In this document: piece after piece, positions 1 to 10,304 of the stretch
How the letters are laid out: the number at the start of each line of letters is the position of its first letter
Numbering within the stretch: position 1 is the stretch's first letter
Origin: Calvatia gigantea
Taxonomy: Eukaryota; Basidiomycota; Agaricomycetes; Agaricales; Lycoperdaceae
Assembly (NCBI GenBank): GCA_025093985.1
Contig: JACAAK010000034.1
Coordinates: 1-42,142, forward strand
DNA: 42,142 nucleotides
Reading direction: 5' to 3'
Made by a program: the position numbers and the translations under genes
Notes under the pieces: generated by a model
Database searches by the model: none
What the model saw: only the letters and a program-made list of their open reading frames with translations
Told to the model about the DNA's origin: nothing

Positions 1-698
1 AAAAATGAAAACTTCGTTAATTGGTCCTTCCGATAAAGGCCTTCAGAAGTCTTCACACTTTTTTTTCTGATTAGGTATTACCTTTTTCTCTTACGGGAAC
101 GAACGTTACAGATATTCGCGAACATTATCCTTTGGATATCTATGATCTTAACTCCATCTGTTCTCGTTTCCGAATGAAAAAAGTATCGGTTGACTATATA
201 CCTTTTACCCTATCTTCAGATTTTTTAGTTGATTTTGGTAAGTTTTCTATAGCCCTTGACACTCTTTACAGCAAGGATCTGAATAAAGCTCATGTTATTG
301 AGTCATTAGAAATTAAACGTCGTTACTGGGAAGAAGAGCACAATACGCCGTTCAAACTGATCACTGAAAAAGACATTCCTGCTACGGTACTAGAGAACAT
401 TAAATGGCTGTATGTAGAAAAAAATGACCTTGAAATAACAAATCACATGATTGATCAAGCAGTTTATTTTATGGAAGAAATTAGCCAGTACCCTCAAAGC
501 TCATTAATCCAATTTTGTAAGCATTCTGACCAAACTCAAAAAATGGGTATCGGAGCGACGCTCGCATTGTTTAGAAAATTATTTGCACTGCGAATACTTC
601 AATTTAATCTAGAAATTTCGTACTTGGAGCTTAAACTCTCTGATATTCATGCAAGTAATTTGCTCCAGAATGAGAATACAGTCCATGCAACTAATTAA
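1..698 (+). CDS. tnsA: TnsA, Tn7-type transposase subunit A (5'-truncated)
   Basis: TnsA is a restriction-endonuclease-like protein that cuts the 5' ends of the transposon, acting with TnsB. The readable frame runs from about 75 to the stop at 696-698. It includes a TDIREHYPL motif (codons near 108-134), the SSDFLVDF segment with the expected catalytic Asp, and the SLEIKRRYW helix shared by TnsA proteins. Tn7 TnsA is 273 residues, so roughly 60 N-terminal residues lie before the window. The first ~90 bases are poor: the in-frame TAG at 72-74 falls where a SDLE-type motif is expected, so the first catalytic Glu cannot be judged. Where Tn7 TnsA has its catalytic Lys (FAIQVK), this protein reads FSIALD, with no Lys. 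The gene overlaps tnsB by 14 nt. Confidence 0.85.
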
Positions 699-2804
699 TT
701 CAGTTTACATCTTGAATTCAACACAATACCGAATACTCAAATTCTTACCGCAGTATACGGTATGGATTGCGATTGATAATAAAAATGCTTTTCCTGAACT
801 CATTTTGTCTAAGGAACTTCAAACTCTCTCAGATGATCAAAGCCTGATACCAGCGCAAGATCCTTATGAATACTTAAAACGATTAAACTTGAGTGAAGAT
901 TCTATTCAACTCAAAAAAAGAGATGAAAACTTTTTAATTATTCAAGATTTAATTAATGATGAACAAGTTCTTATCAATACAAAAATCAGGACTGTAAAAA
1001 TTAAAACTATACATCTAGAGAAAGAAGTATCAATTAATAAAATTCTACGACTCCTAAGACGCTACTGGCAGCGTGGTCAAACTATAAATGCTTTGGTACC
1101 GGACTATGAAAACTCAGGTGGAAAAGGTCAAAAAGAGCTATAGGTGATAAAAAAATTGGCAGACCACGCATCTATGAATCGAATGGAGGTAAGAATGTCA
1201 CTGAACAGGTTGAATTATATTTTAAGAAAGCCATCGAAGAGTATTTAGTTCCTGTCAAAAAACAATCCATTAACGAAACTTATCTTCGGTTTAAAAGTGT
1301 ATTTTCTAAGCACTTTCATCAAGTGCAAACCTCAGATATTCCAACCTATGCTCAATTCTATTATTTTTATAATACGCGATATAGAAATAAGAACAATTCC
1401 AAGGAAATTCTGACGAATCAGAAAACCCTGAAAGATCACAAACCTCTAATTTCAACAGCAACCAAGCAAGCAAATGGCCCTGGCGCACGTTATGAGATAG
1501 ATTCAACGGTTGCTGATATTTACCTTGTATCATCACGAGATCCATCACAGATTATTGGCAGACCTACCGTCTATCTTGCTATCGATGTATTTAGCCGGAT
1601 GATTACTGGGCTTTATGTTGGTATGGAAAACAGCTCATTTAACACAGCCATACAATGCCTCAGCGTCGCAATCCAAGATAAAGTGACATTCTGTCAGAGT
1701 TACGGCTTACAAATACAACCAGAGGACTGGCCGATTTATGGTTTACCTAGTGCCATACTTGCAGACCGTGGTGAACTCATTGGTTATCAAATTGAACTTC
1801 TTGAAAAAAACTTTTCTGTTCGAATTGAAAATGCACCACCGTATCGAAGCGATGCTAAAGGTATTGTAGAGAGGGCTTTCGGAATTATTCAGTCACGTTT
1901 TTAAATCCTACGATAATATTGGTGTTGTCTCTGGATTCAAGGAAAAAAAGAAAGGCGGACATGATTATCGACTAGAAGCTTGTCTGACTTTAGAAGAGTT
2001 CAGAAAAATCATATTAAGCTGCGTCTTATTACGCAATAATTTTGATGTCTTGACAAAATATGATCGCAGTGCAGATATGCCGACTGAATTGCCTTCTATC
2101 CCCCTTAAGCTCTGGCAGTGGGGTCTACAGCACCGTACTGGGATGTTAAGACAAGTGGATAACAAATCACTATATGTTGGCTTGTTACCTAGGACCGACG
2201 CCTCCTTAAGTGACAAGGGACTTAAAGTCAAAGGCTTACTCTATCAATGTTTGGAAATGCATCAACAAGGCTGGTTTATTCGTAACACGACCAAATCCCG
2301 CCCGAAAAAGTTGCGGATTGGTTTTGACCCATACTCAGTAAATACCATTTATGTTTTCTTTGATGAAAATAAGTTGGAATACTGGGAAGCCCACTTAAGT
2401 GATACCTCACGTCAATATCAGCATCTGACCTGGTGGGAAGCTGAACAAATTCAAAAAGCAATCAAAACTGTTGAAAAACAGCATTCACAACTAAAGTCTG
2501 TAGCCATCAGTGAATTACAGGATTTTACTGACAAAATCATCCACACAGCACAGAGCCGGCAGGCTCAAGCAGGAGTTCACCAACTTTCTAAAGCACAACG
2601 TACTCGGATATTCGTCAGAACAAACAAGAAGCAATTCAGGTGGAACGTGAGGAACATCTCCAAAATAGGTCCGTCAATTCTATCCGGACTATCCATCCCA
2701 ACCAAGACAATCCTCCACCCCCCCCATCTCACAGCAGCAATCTGGATTTGACCAGTCAACCAGACTTAATGAGACAATTATTTGAAGAGGACGATGAAGA
2801 ATGA
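685..2804 (+). CDS. tnsB: TnsB, Tn7-type DDE transposase (frameshifted in this read)
   Basis: TnsB binds the element ends and performs 3' cleavage and strand transfer. The ATG at 685 is chosen because MQLINSVYIL aligns with the TnsB N-terminus; an in-frame ATG at 670 is the alternative. Visible landmarks are the LLRRYWQRGQT helix, RYEIDSTVADIYLV with the first Asp (codon 1500), LADRGEL with the second Asp (codon 1764), and DAKGIVERAF with the Glu (codon 1869), giving a DD-35-E spacing. The acidic C-terminal tail ends LFEEDDEE. Total length is about 706 codons, against 702 in Tn7. There are four breaks, near 1100-1140, 1900 (five T instead of four), 2600 and 2715 (a run of eight C). All are single-base and most are homopolymeric, so they are probably sequencing errors. 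The stop overlaps the tnsC ATG. Confidence 0.9.
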
Positions 2805-4483
2805 ATAATAATGAACTCGCGGTCAACACATCGATAGAAGATATCTATGGGGATAATCCTCTCATTACTCAATTACCGCCTATCCTTGACACGAAATCGG
2901 TTATTAAACACCTACGAGGGAAACTGAAATTTATTCCAGAACAGCGTTTCTTACCCCAACCAGAAAGAATCCATCTGATTGCTCAGTTACCTCATGATTT
3001 TTTTCAACCACTGACTAAACATCTATACCTTGAACAAAAAATTTCTATCATGATCCGGCAAGGTTACGTGAGCAGAAACATCACTAATGGGGATAGACAT
3101 CGACATTTACACGCTGCTTTTCAGCAACTAGAACCATCAAATGAAAGCTCTTACCGCTATGCACCTCCAGAGTCGACTGCAACTAGCATGTCAATTATAG
3201 GATGTTCGGGAAGCGGTAAAACAACGACAATGAACAAAATTTTGCGTTATTACCCGCAAGTGATTGAACATAGAGAGCTGGGATTAAAACAAATTGTTTA
3301 CCTTAAAATTGATTGTCCGCATGACAGCTCTTTAAAAAACTTATGCTCAAACTTTTTTAGAGCAGTAGATTTAGCATTAGGAGATACAAACTTCGAGCAT
3401 CGTTTCACCAGAAGTCGCTTAAATGTGAATGCTATGCTGCAGCAGATGAAAATTATCGCAAATAATTATTCTATTGGACTTTTAATCATTGATGAAATCC
3501 AGCATTTGAATACAAAAAAATCTGGCGGGGCTGAAATCATTCTTAATTTCTTTGTCACCCTTGTGAATGTGGCATCCATTCCAATTGTGATGATTGGGAC
3601 ACCCAAAGCCAATGAAATTCTGCAAGAAGACTTAAGATCAGCTAGACGCAGTGCGGGATTAGGCTCTTTAATCTGGGAACCTATGCGCAATGAAGCACCC
3701 ACTCCCGATCCTAGCACCCCTGATCAAATGATCATTTCTGAATGGTATGCTTTCACCAACAAGCTGTGGCAATATCAATGGGTTCAACAACCAGCTGAAC
3801 TGACCGATGAATTAAGAAACACTTGGTATTATTATACGCAGGGCATTCCAGATTTAGTGGTTAAACTGTTCTGCTTGGTGCAGATTCATGCGATCACCAT
3901 TGGTCTGGAAAAAATTACATCTGAACTTTTTAAAAAAGTCTACGAAGAACAATTACAGCCAGTCCACGATATTTTGGATGCACTCCGCTCAGGCAACCCC
4001 ACACGTATTGCACGATATTCTGACTTAACGATCCCTCAAGTTCAAATTGAGGAATATGTTGAACAACACCGTTTCAAAGCTGCATTAAAAACGGAAATAC
4101 AGCGTAAAGATCTAGGACCACATTATTCCACACTGATAGGTATGCTAACAGCCTTAGGTCACCCCGCTGCTACAATTGATCTGCATGTCACTTCTGCATT
4201 AAAAAAATATCCAAACGAGAACTTACAGGTACTACTTCAACATATTCTGGAAGTATTAGACAGCTCTGTAGCAAAAGATAAATTGGACCAGCCTCAGACC
4301 ACAACTTCGGTAAGAAAACCAAGAACATCACGCAAAGTCATGAAAGCAGAAGAATGGAAGAGCACTGAAGCCAATGACTTACGGAATTTTTTCAGTCAAG
4401 CACAAGAAAAGGAAGTAGATGTTTATGAGCTATTAAAATCATCTCACTATTTGTTTGATCCTACCCGTCCCATTTTGCATTAA
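2801..4483 (+). CDS. tnsC: TnsC, AAA+ transposition regulator
   Basis: TnsC is the ATP-dependent matchmaker that links the target selectors (TnsD or TnsE) to the TnsAB transposase and confers target immunity. The reading frame is intact at 560 residues, against 555 in Tn7. The Walker A motif GCSGSGKTT is at residues 134-142 and Walker B LLIIDEIQHL at 227-236 (Asp231, Glu232), followed by a sensor-like VMIGTPKA near 269. The C-terminal ~100 residues are basic and would carry the TnsA-contacting region known from Tn7. The start overlaps the tnsB stop as ATGA, which implies translational coupling. tnsD follows after 26 nt. No key residue is missing. Confidence 0.95.
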   Translation: MNNNELAVNTSIEDIYGDNPLITQLPPILDTKSVIKHLRGKLKFIPEQRFLPQPERIHLIAQLPHDFFQPLTKHLYLEQKISIMIRQGYVSRNITNGDRHRHLHAAFQQLEPSNESSYRYAPPESTATSMSIIGCSGSGKTTTMNKILRYYPQVIEHRELGLKQIVYLKIDCPHDSSLKNLCSNFFRAVDLALGDTNFEHRFTRSRLNVNAMLQQMKIIANNYSIGLLIIDEIQHLNTKKSGGAEIILNFFVTLVNVASIPIVMIGTPKANEILQEDLRSARRSAGLGSLIWEPMRNEAPTPDPSTPDQMIISEWYAFTNKLWQYQWVQQPAELTDELRNTWYYYTQGIPDLVVKLFCLVQIHAITIGLEKITSELFKKVYEEQLQPVHDILDALRSGNPTRIARYSDLTIPQVQIEEYVEQHRFKAALKTEIQRKDLGPHYSTLIGMLTALGHPAATIDLHVTSALKKYPNENLQVLLQHILEVLDSSVAKDKLDQPQTTTSVRKPRTSRKVMKAEEWKSTEANDLRNFFSQAQEKEVDVYELLKSSHYLFDPTRPILH

Positions 4484-4509
4484 GCAGAAAAAATGGAGGG
4501 TAAGGTACC

Positions 4510-6040
4510 ATGATTTCAAATTTTCCAGCACCATATCCAAATGAATTGATTTACAGTGTGATTGCTCGTTATGCTGTTCACAATGGGATTCTGAGTCCAA
4601 AATATCTCACTGAAGAATTATTCAATAATAGGAACTTGACACCAACTTACGATTTACCTTCTCATCTAGACAGGGTGGCCAGTTACTTACCAGATCACTA
4701 TGATACGCTTATTTTAATCAACCAACACACCCTGTTACCAATTTACCAACCATTTCAACCTGATACAGTAATGCATTATGCTGTGCAGGCATTGCGAGGT
4801 GAGCAGTATCAATCCCTGCATACCAAATTAGGAAAAAAATGCATCGCGGATCAAAGCTGTGAGTTTTTTCCGGTTCTGCCCGCATTGCTGGCAAGAACAG
4901 ATGCAGCAATATGGTGAAGTTTATTGGAAACGCAGCTGGCAGATTACTGGATACGAATATTGTACAAGGCATCAGCAATCTCTTTTTGTGAGTTCTATGT
5001 CTTGTAATGGGATAGACCGAAAATTCTATTTTGCTCATTTGAATGCACTGAAAGACTCTTCACAGCTTGTGTTTAATCCTCAAGACGTAAATTATCATAT
5101 CGAGCTTGCAGGACTGATCGAAGAGCTACTCGCTCATTCAACATCCATTAGTGTGCAAGATTTTTCTACTTTATCAGATACTTATTTCCTTCTCTTAAAA
5201 GATAGAGATTTACTATTAAATCGAAAAAATATCAATTACGAAAAAGTCCGTCAGCTTGTTGTCGATTATTGGGGCGAAAGTTTTCTTCAATATTATCAAT
5301 TAGGTGATCTGAGCTCTGAGAACTGCTGGCTCAAGAATATCTGTAGAAAACATCGTAAAGCATTTTCTTATCTTGAGCATCTCATCGTATTAAAGGCACT
5401 TGTTCCCGAACAAAGTCCTATTTATACATACCAACAGTATTTGGATCTAGCGACAGTAGGTATAGAGGAACAAGCCATTCCTGTCACTGTAAAACACAAG
5501 ACTTACCAAGTCCTGTCAGATGATCAACTGAAATGGATACAATTGATTCAGGATATGTCAGTCAAACTAGCTCGTAAACATGATGGTGCACTGTACGCAC
5601 GTTTATATCGCAATCATAAAGATTGGCTGTTACAAATCAATCAAACCGCTATCATGACACCACTCTCTCTACCCAAACCACGTGTCGATTGGAGTATTCG
5701 GGATCGTCAGTTTATGAAACAATTGATTAAAATACGTGATGAATTATTAGAAGACTTAGACTCCCCACAATGGACCAAAAAGTTTTTAATTAAACAACTT
5801 GGGCATGTCAGCCTAATTGAAAAAAACTGGCATTTTCTGCCGTTGACCAAAGCATTTTTGGAGCGCTACGCTGAGTCGGTGGATTGTTATCAAATACGTC
5901 GTCTGACACGAACATATATTCGTCAACAAACTGAGAATAAATACTATCCACCGAGTGTTTTTTTACGTGTATCAGGATTAAGTGAGCAGCGATTAACGCC
6001 AGAAGCACGTCGATTTTTTGATAATATTATGGGGAGATAA
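4510..6040 (+). CDS. tnsD: TnsD/TniQ target-site selector (one frameshift)
   Basis: TnsD is the sequence-specific target binder; in Tn7 it recognises the 3' end of glmS and recruits TnsC. The N-terminus reads NFPAPYPNELIYSVIARY, closely resembling Tn7 TnsD. The zinc finger is present as FCPHC then C..H (about residues 123, 126, 151 and 154), followed by a CWLKNICRKHRKAFSYL segment. Total length is about 510 residues, against 508 in Tn7. A single frame change near 4859-4866, in a run of six T followed by CC, separates the first 116 codons from the rest and is probably a read error. A strong Shine-Dalgarno (GGAGGGTAAGG) lies just before the ATG at 4510. Close resemblance to Tn7 TnsD predicts attTn7 (glmS) specificity, but no glmS is visible here. 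Confidence 0.9.
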
Positions 6041-6043
6041 ATA

Positions 6044-7657
6044 GTGCGTAATATTCCATTAGAATGTTTGCCTAAAAAAACAATTTATTATGGTGCAACG
6101 GATATCACCCACCGTGGGAAAACCCGTTTCGATATTAAAACTGCAATGTACCACCCAGAAGAAAAGCGTTTTTTTCATTCAAAAAGACCAATAGAAAGTA
6201 TTCTTTTATATCACTATGCAACGCCACTAAGCAGCATTGACCCTGTAAGTTTAGATCACCGTACCCTTACTCTAATTGATTTAGGAATATTGAATAATAC
6301 CAATGCTGAAAATCCAGCTGTAAATGCTCATGACAACTATAGAAATCGTCTATGCTTTAGTTTCCCATATAGTAATACAGATGAGTTTAATGATGGCTGG
6401 ACCATCCAATTACCTAAACTGGTACTCGCAAGAGATCTTTTTTTCTCTCATCCATATTTATTACGCGCTGCATTATTTTCTGAAAGATATACAACAGATG
6501 TCTTGGTTGATCGTGACGATACCGAAGCCTTTCATATTTTTGTTGCACCAAACAGAAAAATAACAGCCAAAGATCTGAACGACCCTGTTTTTCTAAAAAA
6601 ACTAGCATTAATTTTATTACACCCTGAATTGAATCAATCTTTTTTAAGTATTTACGAAAAAACCATTATAAATCAAGCTCAATCTAAAGCCTATGATTTT
6701 GATATAGATGCCCCCATCCTCAAAAACATTGAACTTGATGTTGATGGACGTATTCATCCAGAGAAAAAAATATTTCGAATTGAACGCATCAATTCATTTG
6801 GAAATTTAGAAACAGGAATAGATAAACCTGTTCAATTTCATTTTGTATCCAAAAAAAGTTTTGGACAGGTTAAAAGTATTTTGGATAAAAAACAGGATAT
6901 CAAAAAGCAACCAAGCTCAGATAAGTCTCAATTTGATGATGAAGCTAACGCTGATATTGATCAGCAAATTGCACAACTAAAAAATATTGTGGGGGAAATT
7001 TATACTATAGAAGACCTACAAATCTCACTAAATACTTCATGCTCAGAAATTAATATACAAAGACGGAATACAAATCGGGAAGCTCATCATGAGGACCAAC
7101 CATTTGCTGGTGGAGAAGGAGAAGATGAAGGCACCCGCCCAGGATTTACTATAGAATCAGAAACTTATTTTGAAAGCTCTACTTATCAAGACCTCAGCAA
7201 AATGCTGAGAAAAATAGAAGACAAAGGTTATAAAGTCCAACAAATTCATAATCAGTCTTTCATAAAATATGGTCGATTCAGAGGACATAAATTGACCAAT
7301 GGTCAAAATCGCCGATTTTATGTAAATCTCATACTTGACCATGATGATAAGAAGCTTTTTTATTTATGCGAAATTGATACCTCTGATGGAAAAAAGAATA
7401 TTTCCACATTACTACTACCATACAACGTTAAGACAAACAAAATCTTCCTGAGCGAAAATTTAGAATCTTTCAAAATTGCAATTTTGTCACAGTCCTTAAG
7501 TTGGCCTAAAGATTTCATCAACAAAGTCTGTAATATCCAATCATATATAATGATTAACCATCTTCCAAAAAAAGATCATTTACTTTCAAGTTCTTATCAT
7601 GAAGATTGGGCAGAGAGGATCCTGGAAAAATGGATATCTATGCATAATTCATTATAA
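6044..7657 (+). CDS. tnsE: TnsE, replication-associated target selector
   Basis: TnsE directs Tn7 to conjugal plasmids and lagging-strand DNA, working with TnsABC and the sliding clamp. The frame is intact, starting with GTG at 6044 and encoding 537 residues, against 538 in Tn7. It opens MRNIPLECLPKKTIYYGA. A low-complexity, charged and glycine-rich linker (GGEGEDEGTRPG, about residues 359-370) separates the N-terminal half from a C-terminal domain that I assign to the TnsE DNA-binding half by position. It begins 3 nt after the tnsD stop. The downstream neighbour is pgm, not cargo. Identification rests on position in the operon, length and general resemblance; I do not see a single diagnostic catalytic motif, and none is expected. 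Confidence 0.85.
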   Translation: MRNIPLECLPKKTIYYGATDITHRGKTRFDIKTAMYHPEEKRFFHSKRPIESILLYHYATPLSSIDPVSLDHRTLTLIDLGILNNTNAENPAVNAHDNYRNRLCFSFPYSNTDEFNDGWTIQLPKLVLARDLFFSHPYLLRAALFSERYTTDVLVDRDDTEAFHIFVAPNRKITAKDLNDPVFLKKLALILLHPELNQSFLSIYEKTIINQAQSKAYDFDIDAPILKNIELDVDGRIHPEKKIFRIERINSFGNLETGIDKPVQFHFVSKKSFGQVKSILDKKQDIKKQPSSDKSQFDDEANADIDQQIAQLKNIVGEIYTIEDLQISLNTSCSEINIQRRNTNREAHHEDQPFAGGEGEDEGTRPGFTIESETYFESSTYQDLSKMLRKIEDKGYKVQQIHNQSFIKYGRFRGHKLTNGQNRRFYVNLILDHDDKKLFYLCEIDTSDGKKNISTLLLPYNVKTNKIFLSENLESFKIAILSQSLSWPKDFINKVCNIQSYIMINHLPKKDHLLSSSYHEDWAERILEKWISMHNSL

Positions 7658-7842
7658 CTATCATCAACAGTTATTTCAGAACAAAGGCACTGATCTTGGA
7701 ATCCTACAATTGCTGGCCTGAATATTATAGAAATACTGAGTCAAAAATCACGAATGAAAGAAACTAGATTACATGATTTTGGTTCTATACTACTGGTATA
7801 TATTATACCTTTTTCTTATTTTCAAGGATCTTGAGGGCTTAC
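7658..7842. other. Junction between tnsE and pgm (possible transposon end region)
   Basis: This stretch holds the pgm promoter in its last ~65 bases. The first ~120 bases should contain the Tn7 left end if the element ends here, but I find no TGT/ACA terminus with repeated ~22-bp TnsB-site-like copies. In well-studied Acinetobacter K loci, lldP normally lies on this side of pgm. What joins tnsE to pgm is unresolved: a cargo-free element, a deletion, or a chimeric clone. Confidence 0.5.
7779..7809 (+). promoter_or_regulatory. Candidate pgm promoter with overlapping palindrome
   Basis: A -35-like TTGGTT (7779-7784) is followed after 16 bases by TATTAT (7801-7806). The -10 lies inside a perfect inverted repeat, GGTATA (7795-7800), TAT, TATACC (7804-7809), which could be an operator. 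The pgm ATG at 7843 has a GAGG Shine-Dalgarno at 7833-7836. The promoter call is inference. Confidence 0.4.
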
Positions 7843-9213
7843 ATGACCAAACTGACTTGTTTTAAAGCCTATGATATTCGTGGCAAACTAGGTACCGAAC
7901 TCAATGAAGGTATCGCCTATAAAATTGGCCGTGCCTATGGACAGATTTACCAACCGAAAACGGTGGTCATTGGCTGTGACATCCGCCTCAGCAGTGAAGG
8001 CTTAAAACAGGCGACTATTCGCGGTTTAAATGATGCTGGAGTCAACGTGCTAGATTTGGGCATGACCGGGACTGAAGAAGTTTATTTCGGCGCATTTCAT
8101 CTCGATGTCCAAGGTGGAATTGAAGTGACGGCCAGTCATAATCCGATGGACTATAATGGTATGAAACTGGTACGTGAAAACGCCCGCCCGATCAGTGCCG
8201 ATACCGGCCTGAAAGACATACAAGCCTTGGCAGAATCAGGTCAATTCGTTGAGGTTACCCAAAAAGGTCATACTGAAAAATATAATATCCTGCCGGAATT
8301 TATCGATCACCTGATGACCTACATTGACCCGGCAAAAATCCGCCCGATGAAACTGGTCATGAATGCCGGTAATGGTGCAGCAGGCCATGTGGTGGATGCG
8401 ATTGAACAGAAGTTTCAACAGCTACAAATTCCGGTGGAATTTGTGAAAATTCATCATGAAGCCGATGGCAACTTCCCAAATGGGATTCCCAACCCGATTC
8501 TGGTTGAAAACCGTGCTAGTACTCGCGATGCCGTGATTGAGCATGCTGCCGACATGGGCATTGCCTGGGATGGTGACTTTGACCGCTGCTTCCTGTTCGA
8601 TGAAAAAGGCCAGTTTATTGAAGGCTACTATATTGTCGGCCTTCTGGCTCAAGCCTTCTTGCTAAAACAATCGGGTGAGAAAATTGTGCATGATCCACGT
8701 CTGGTCTGGAATACCCTAGATATCGTAGATCAATATCAAGGGATTACAGTGCAGTCGAAATCAGGGCATGCCTTTATTAAAGATGTGATGCGTGAACATA
8801 ATGCGGCTTATGGCGGAGAAATGAGTGCCCATCACTATTTCCGTGACTTTGCCTACTGTGATAGCGGCATGATTCCATGGTTACTGGCGATTGCAGTACT
8901 GTCTGAAACACAGCAATCTTTATCTTCGCTGGTTGAGGAGATGATTGCCAAGTTCCCGTGTAGTGGTGAGATCAACTTTAAAGTGGCGGATACCCAAACC
9001 ACGATTCAAAAACTCTTTGATCATTATGCAGATCAAAAACCTGCAATTGACCAGACCGATGGTGTCAGTCTGGACTTTGGCACCTGGCGTCTGAATGTCC
9101 GTGCATCCAATACCGAACCGCTATTACGTTTGAATATTGAAAGCCGTCGTGACCGGAATCCACGACCGATGCAGGATTATGTCGATGAGCTGACCCAGCT
9201 GATCCAGGGTTAA
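7843..9213 (+). CDS. pgm: Phosphoglucomutase / phosphomannomutase Pgm
   Basis: Interconverts hexose 1- and 6-phosphates in the cytoplasm and so feeds Glc-1-P to GalU for capsule sugars. It has 456 residues from the ATG at 7843, which is preferred over a TTG at 7831 because a GAGG ribosome site sits 6 nt upstream of the ATG. Family motifs are complete: the phosphoserine loop TASHNP (Ser98), the metal loop DGDFDR (Asp242, Asp244, Asp246), the sugar-binding GGEMSAHH, and the phosphate-binding [10 protein letters not shown] near the C-terminus. It is convergent with gne1 across a shared terminator, the usual Acinetobacter K-locus arrangement. The frame is uninterrupted. Confidence 0.95.
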   Translation: MTKLTCFKAYDIRGKLGTELNEGIAYKIGRAYGQIYQPKTVVIGCDIRLSSEGLKQATIRGLNDAGVNVLDLGMTGTEEVYFGAFHLDVQGGIEVTASHNPMDYNGMKLVRENARPISADTGLKDIQALAESGQFVEVTQKGHTEKYNILPEFIDHLMTYIDPAKIRPMKLVMNAGNGAAGHVVDAIEQKFQQLQIPVEFVKIHHEADGNFPNGIPNPILVENRASTRDAVIEHAADMGIAWDGDFDRCFLFDEKGQFIEGYYIVGLLAQAFLLKQSGEKIVHDPRLVWNTLDIVDQYQGITVQSKSGHAFIKDVMREHNAAYGGEMSAHHYFRDFAYCDSGMIPWLLAIAVLSETQQSLSSLVEEMIAKFPCSGEINFKVADTQTTIQKLFDHYADQKPAIDQTDGVSLDFGTWRLNVRASNTEPLLRLNIESRRDRNPRPMQDYVDELTQLIQG

Positions 9214-9235
9214 TCTTCCTGCCTCAATCAGCATC

Positions 9236-9265
9236 AAAAATGGGAGAAATTTTGCTCCCATTTTT
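9236..9265. terminator. Bidirectional terminator between pgm and gne1
   Basis: Perfect 11-bp arms AAAAATGGGAG (9236-9246) and CTCCCATTTTT (9255-9265) enclose an 8-nt loop. T-rich tails on both strands suit the convergent genes. Confidence 0.85.
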
Positions 9266-9285
9266 ATTCATCCACTTCAAGCATT

Positions 9286-10303
9286 TTAGCGATAGCCATT
9301 CGGATTCTGCTTTTGCCAGTTCCAGCTGTCAGCCAGCATATCCTCCAAGCCATATTGCGGTTGCCAACCCAACTCTTGTACCGCACGGGTATTGTCTGCA
9401 AAACAGGTTTGCGACATCACCTTCACGACGAGAAGCTAATTCGAATGGAATAACAACGCCATTCACCTGCTCAAAGGTATTCTTGACTTGCAGCACTGAA
9501 ATGCCATTACCGGTGCCGATATTCCAGACCCGGCAGCCTTGGGAAACCAGACGGTTATTCAAGGCACACAGATGTGCGTTGGCCAGATCGACCACATGAA
9601 TATAATCGCGCACGCCAGTACCATCCACCGTGTCATAATCATGACCAAAAATAGACAGTTTTTCACGACGACCTACAGCCACCTGAGTTACATAAGGCAT
9701 TAAATTATTTGGGATACCTTGTGGATCTTCCCCAATCTGGCCACTTTTATGCGCACCGACTGGATTAAAATAACGCAATAATGCAATCGACCAGCGTTCA
9801 TCAGACACAGCCAGTTTTTCCAGTAGCTGCTCTACGATCAGTTTGGTATAGCCATAGTTATTGGTCGGCATTCCGGTAGGCATCTCTTCATTTAAAGGTG
9901 AAAGGTTATCTTCCCCATACACAGTAGCCGAAGAGCTGAAAACCAGTTTAAATACTTGTGCGCGCTGCATCGCCTGCACCAGACGGATGGAACCGGCAAT
10001 ATTATTGTCAAAATAGGCCAAAGGAATCTGCTGGCTTTCTCCCACCGCTTTCAGCCCAGCAAAATGAATCACCGCCTCAATCGAATGTTGCTGAAAGACC
10101 TGATCCAGTAACTGGCTATCCCGGATATCCCCTTCGATAAAGGTCAGACTTTTCTGGGTCAGCTTTTCTACCCGGCTTAAGGACTCGGAGGAGCTATTAC
10201 ACAGATTATCCAGTACAACAACCTCATGTCCGGCATTCAGCAATTCTACACAGGTATGTGAACCAATATAGCCTGCCCCACCTGTGATCAGAATTTTCGC
10301 CAT
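9286..10303 (-). CDS. gne1: UDP-glucose/GlcNAc 4-epimerase Gne1 (one frameshift)
   Basis: An extended short-chain dehydrogenase that epimerises UDP-Glc/UDP-Gal and, in Acinetobacter, UDP-GlcNAc/UDP-GalNAc. The N-terminal GGAGYIGSH NAD-binding loop, SSSATVYG and YGYTK catalytic motif (Tyr-x3-Lys) are present, with RDYIHVVDLA near residue 230. A one-base insertion in an A run near 9409 shifts the C-terminus. The other frame continues to a stop at 9286-9288 and restores the expected GalE-type tail, giving about 339 residues. The ATG lies 1 nt after the gpi stop, so the gene is probably translationally coupled at the end of the capsule operon. Confidence 0.93.
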
Positions 10304-10304
10304 A

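Larger units (their letters stand above)
1..7657 (+). mobile_element. Tn7-type transposon core (tnsABCDE), incomplete
   Basis: Five consecutive same-strand genes match the Tn7 transposition machinery in order, size and motifs: TnsA endonuclease, TnsB DDE transposase, TnsC AAA+ regulator, TnsD (TniQ, CCCH zinc finger) and TnsE. Spacing is tight: tnsA/tnsB overlap, tnsB/tnsC overlap in ATGA, and tnsD/tnsE are 3 nt apart. The right end, which in Tn7 precedes tnsA, lies outside the window. No left end or cargo is recognisable after tnsE, and a chromosomal pgm gene starts 185 nt later. Protein lengths are close to those of Tn7 itself, unlike the more distant Tni set of AbaR islands. Element limits are therefore unknown. 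Confidence 0.9.

Noticed and set aside
1..7657. AbaR/Tn6022-type island (tniCABDE)
   Set aside because: Protein lengths and motifs in TnsB and TnsD are much closer to Tn7 proper, and comM is not adjacent.
9240..9599. Open frame on the + strand opposite gne1
   Set aside because: It is antisense to conserved gne1 sequence, has no ribosome site and resembles no family. The same applies to + strand frames opposite gpi, galU, gdr, qhbB and murJ.
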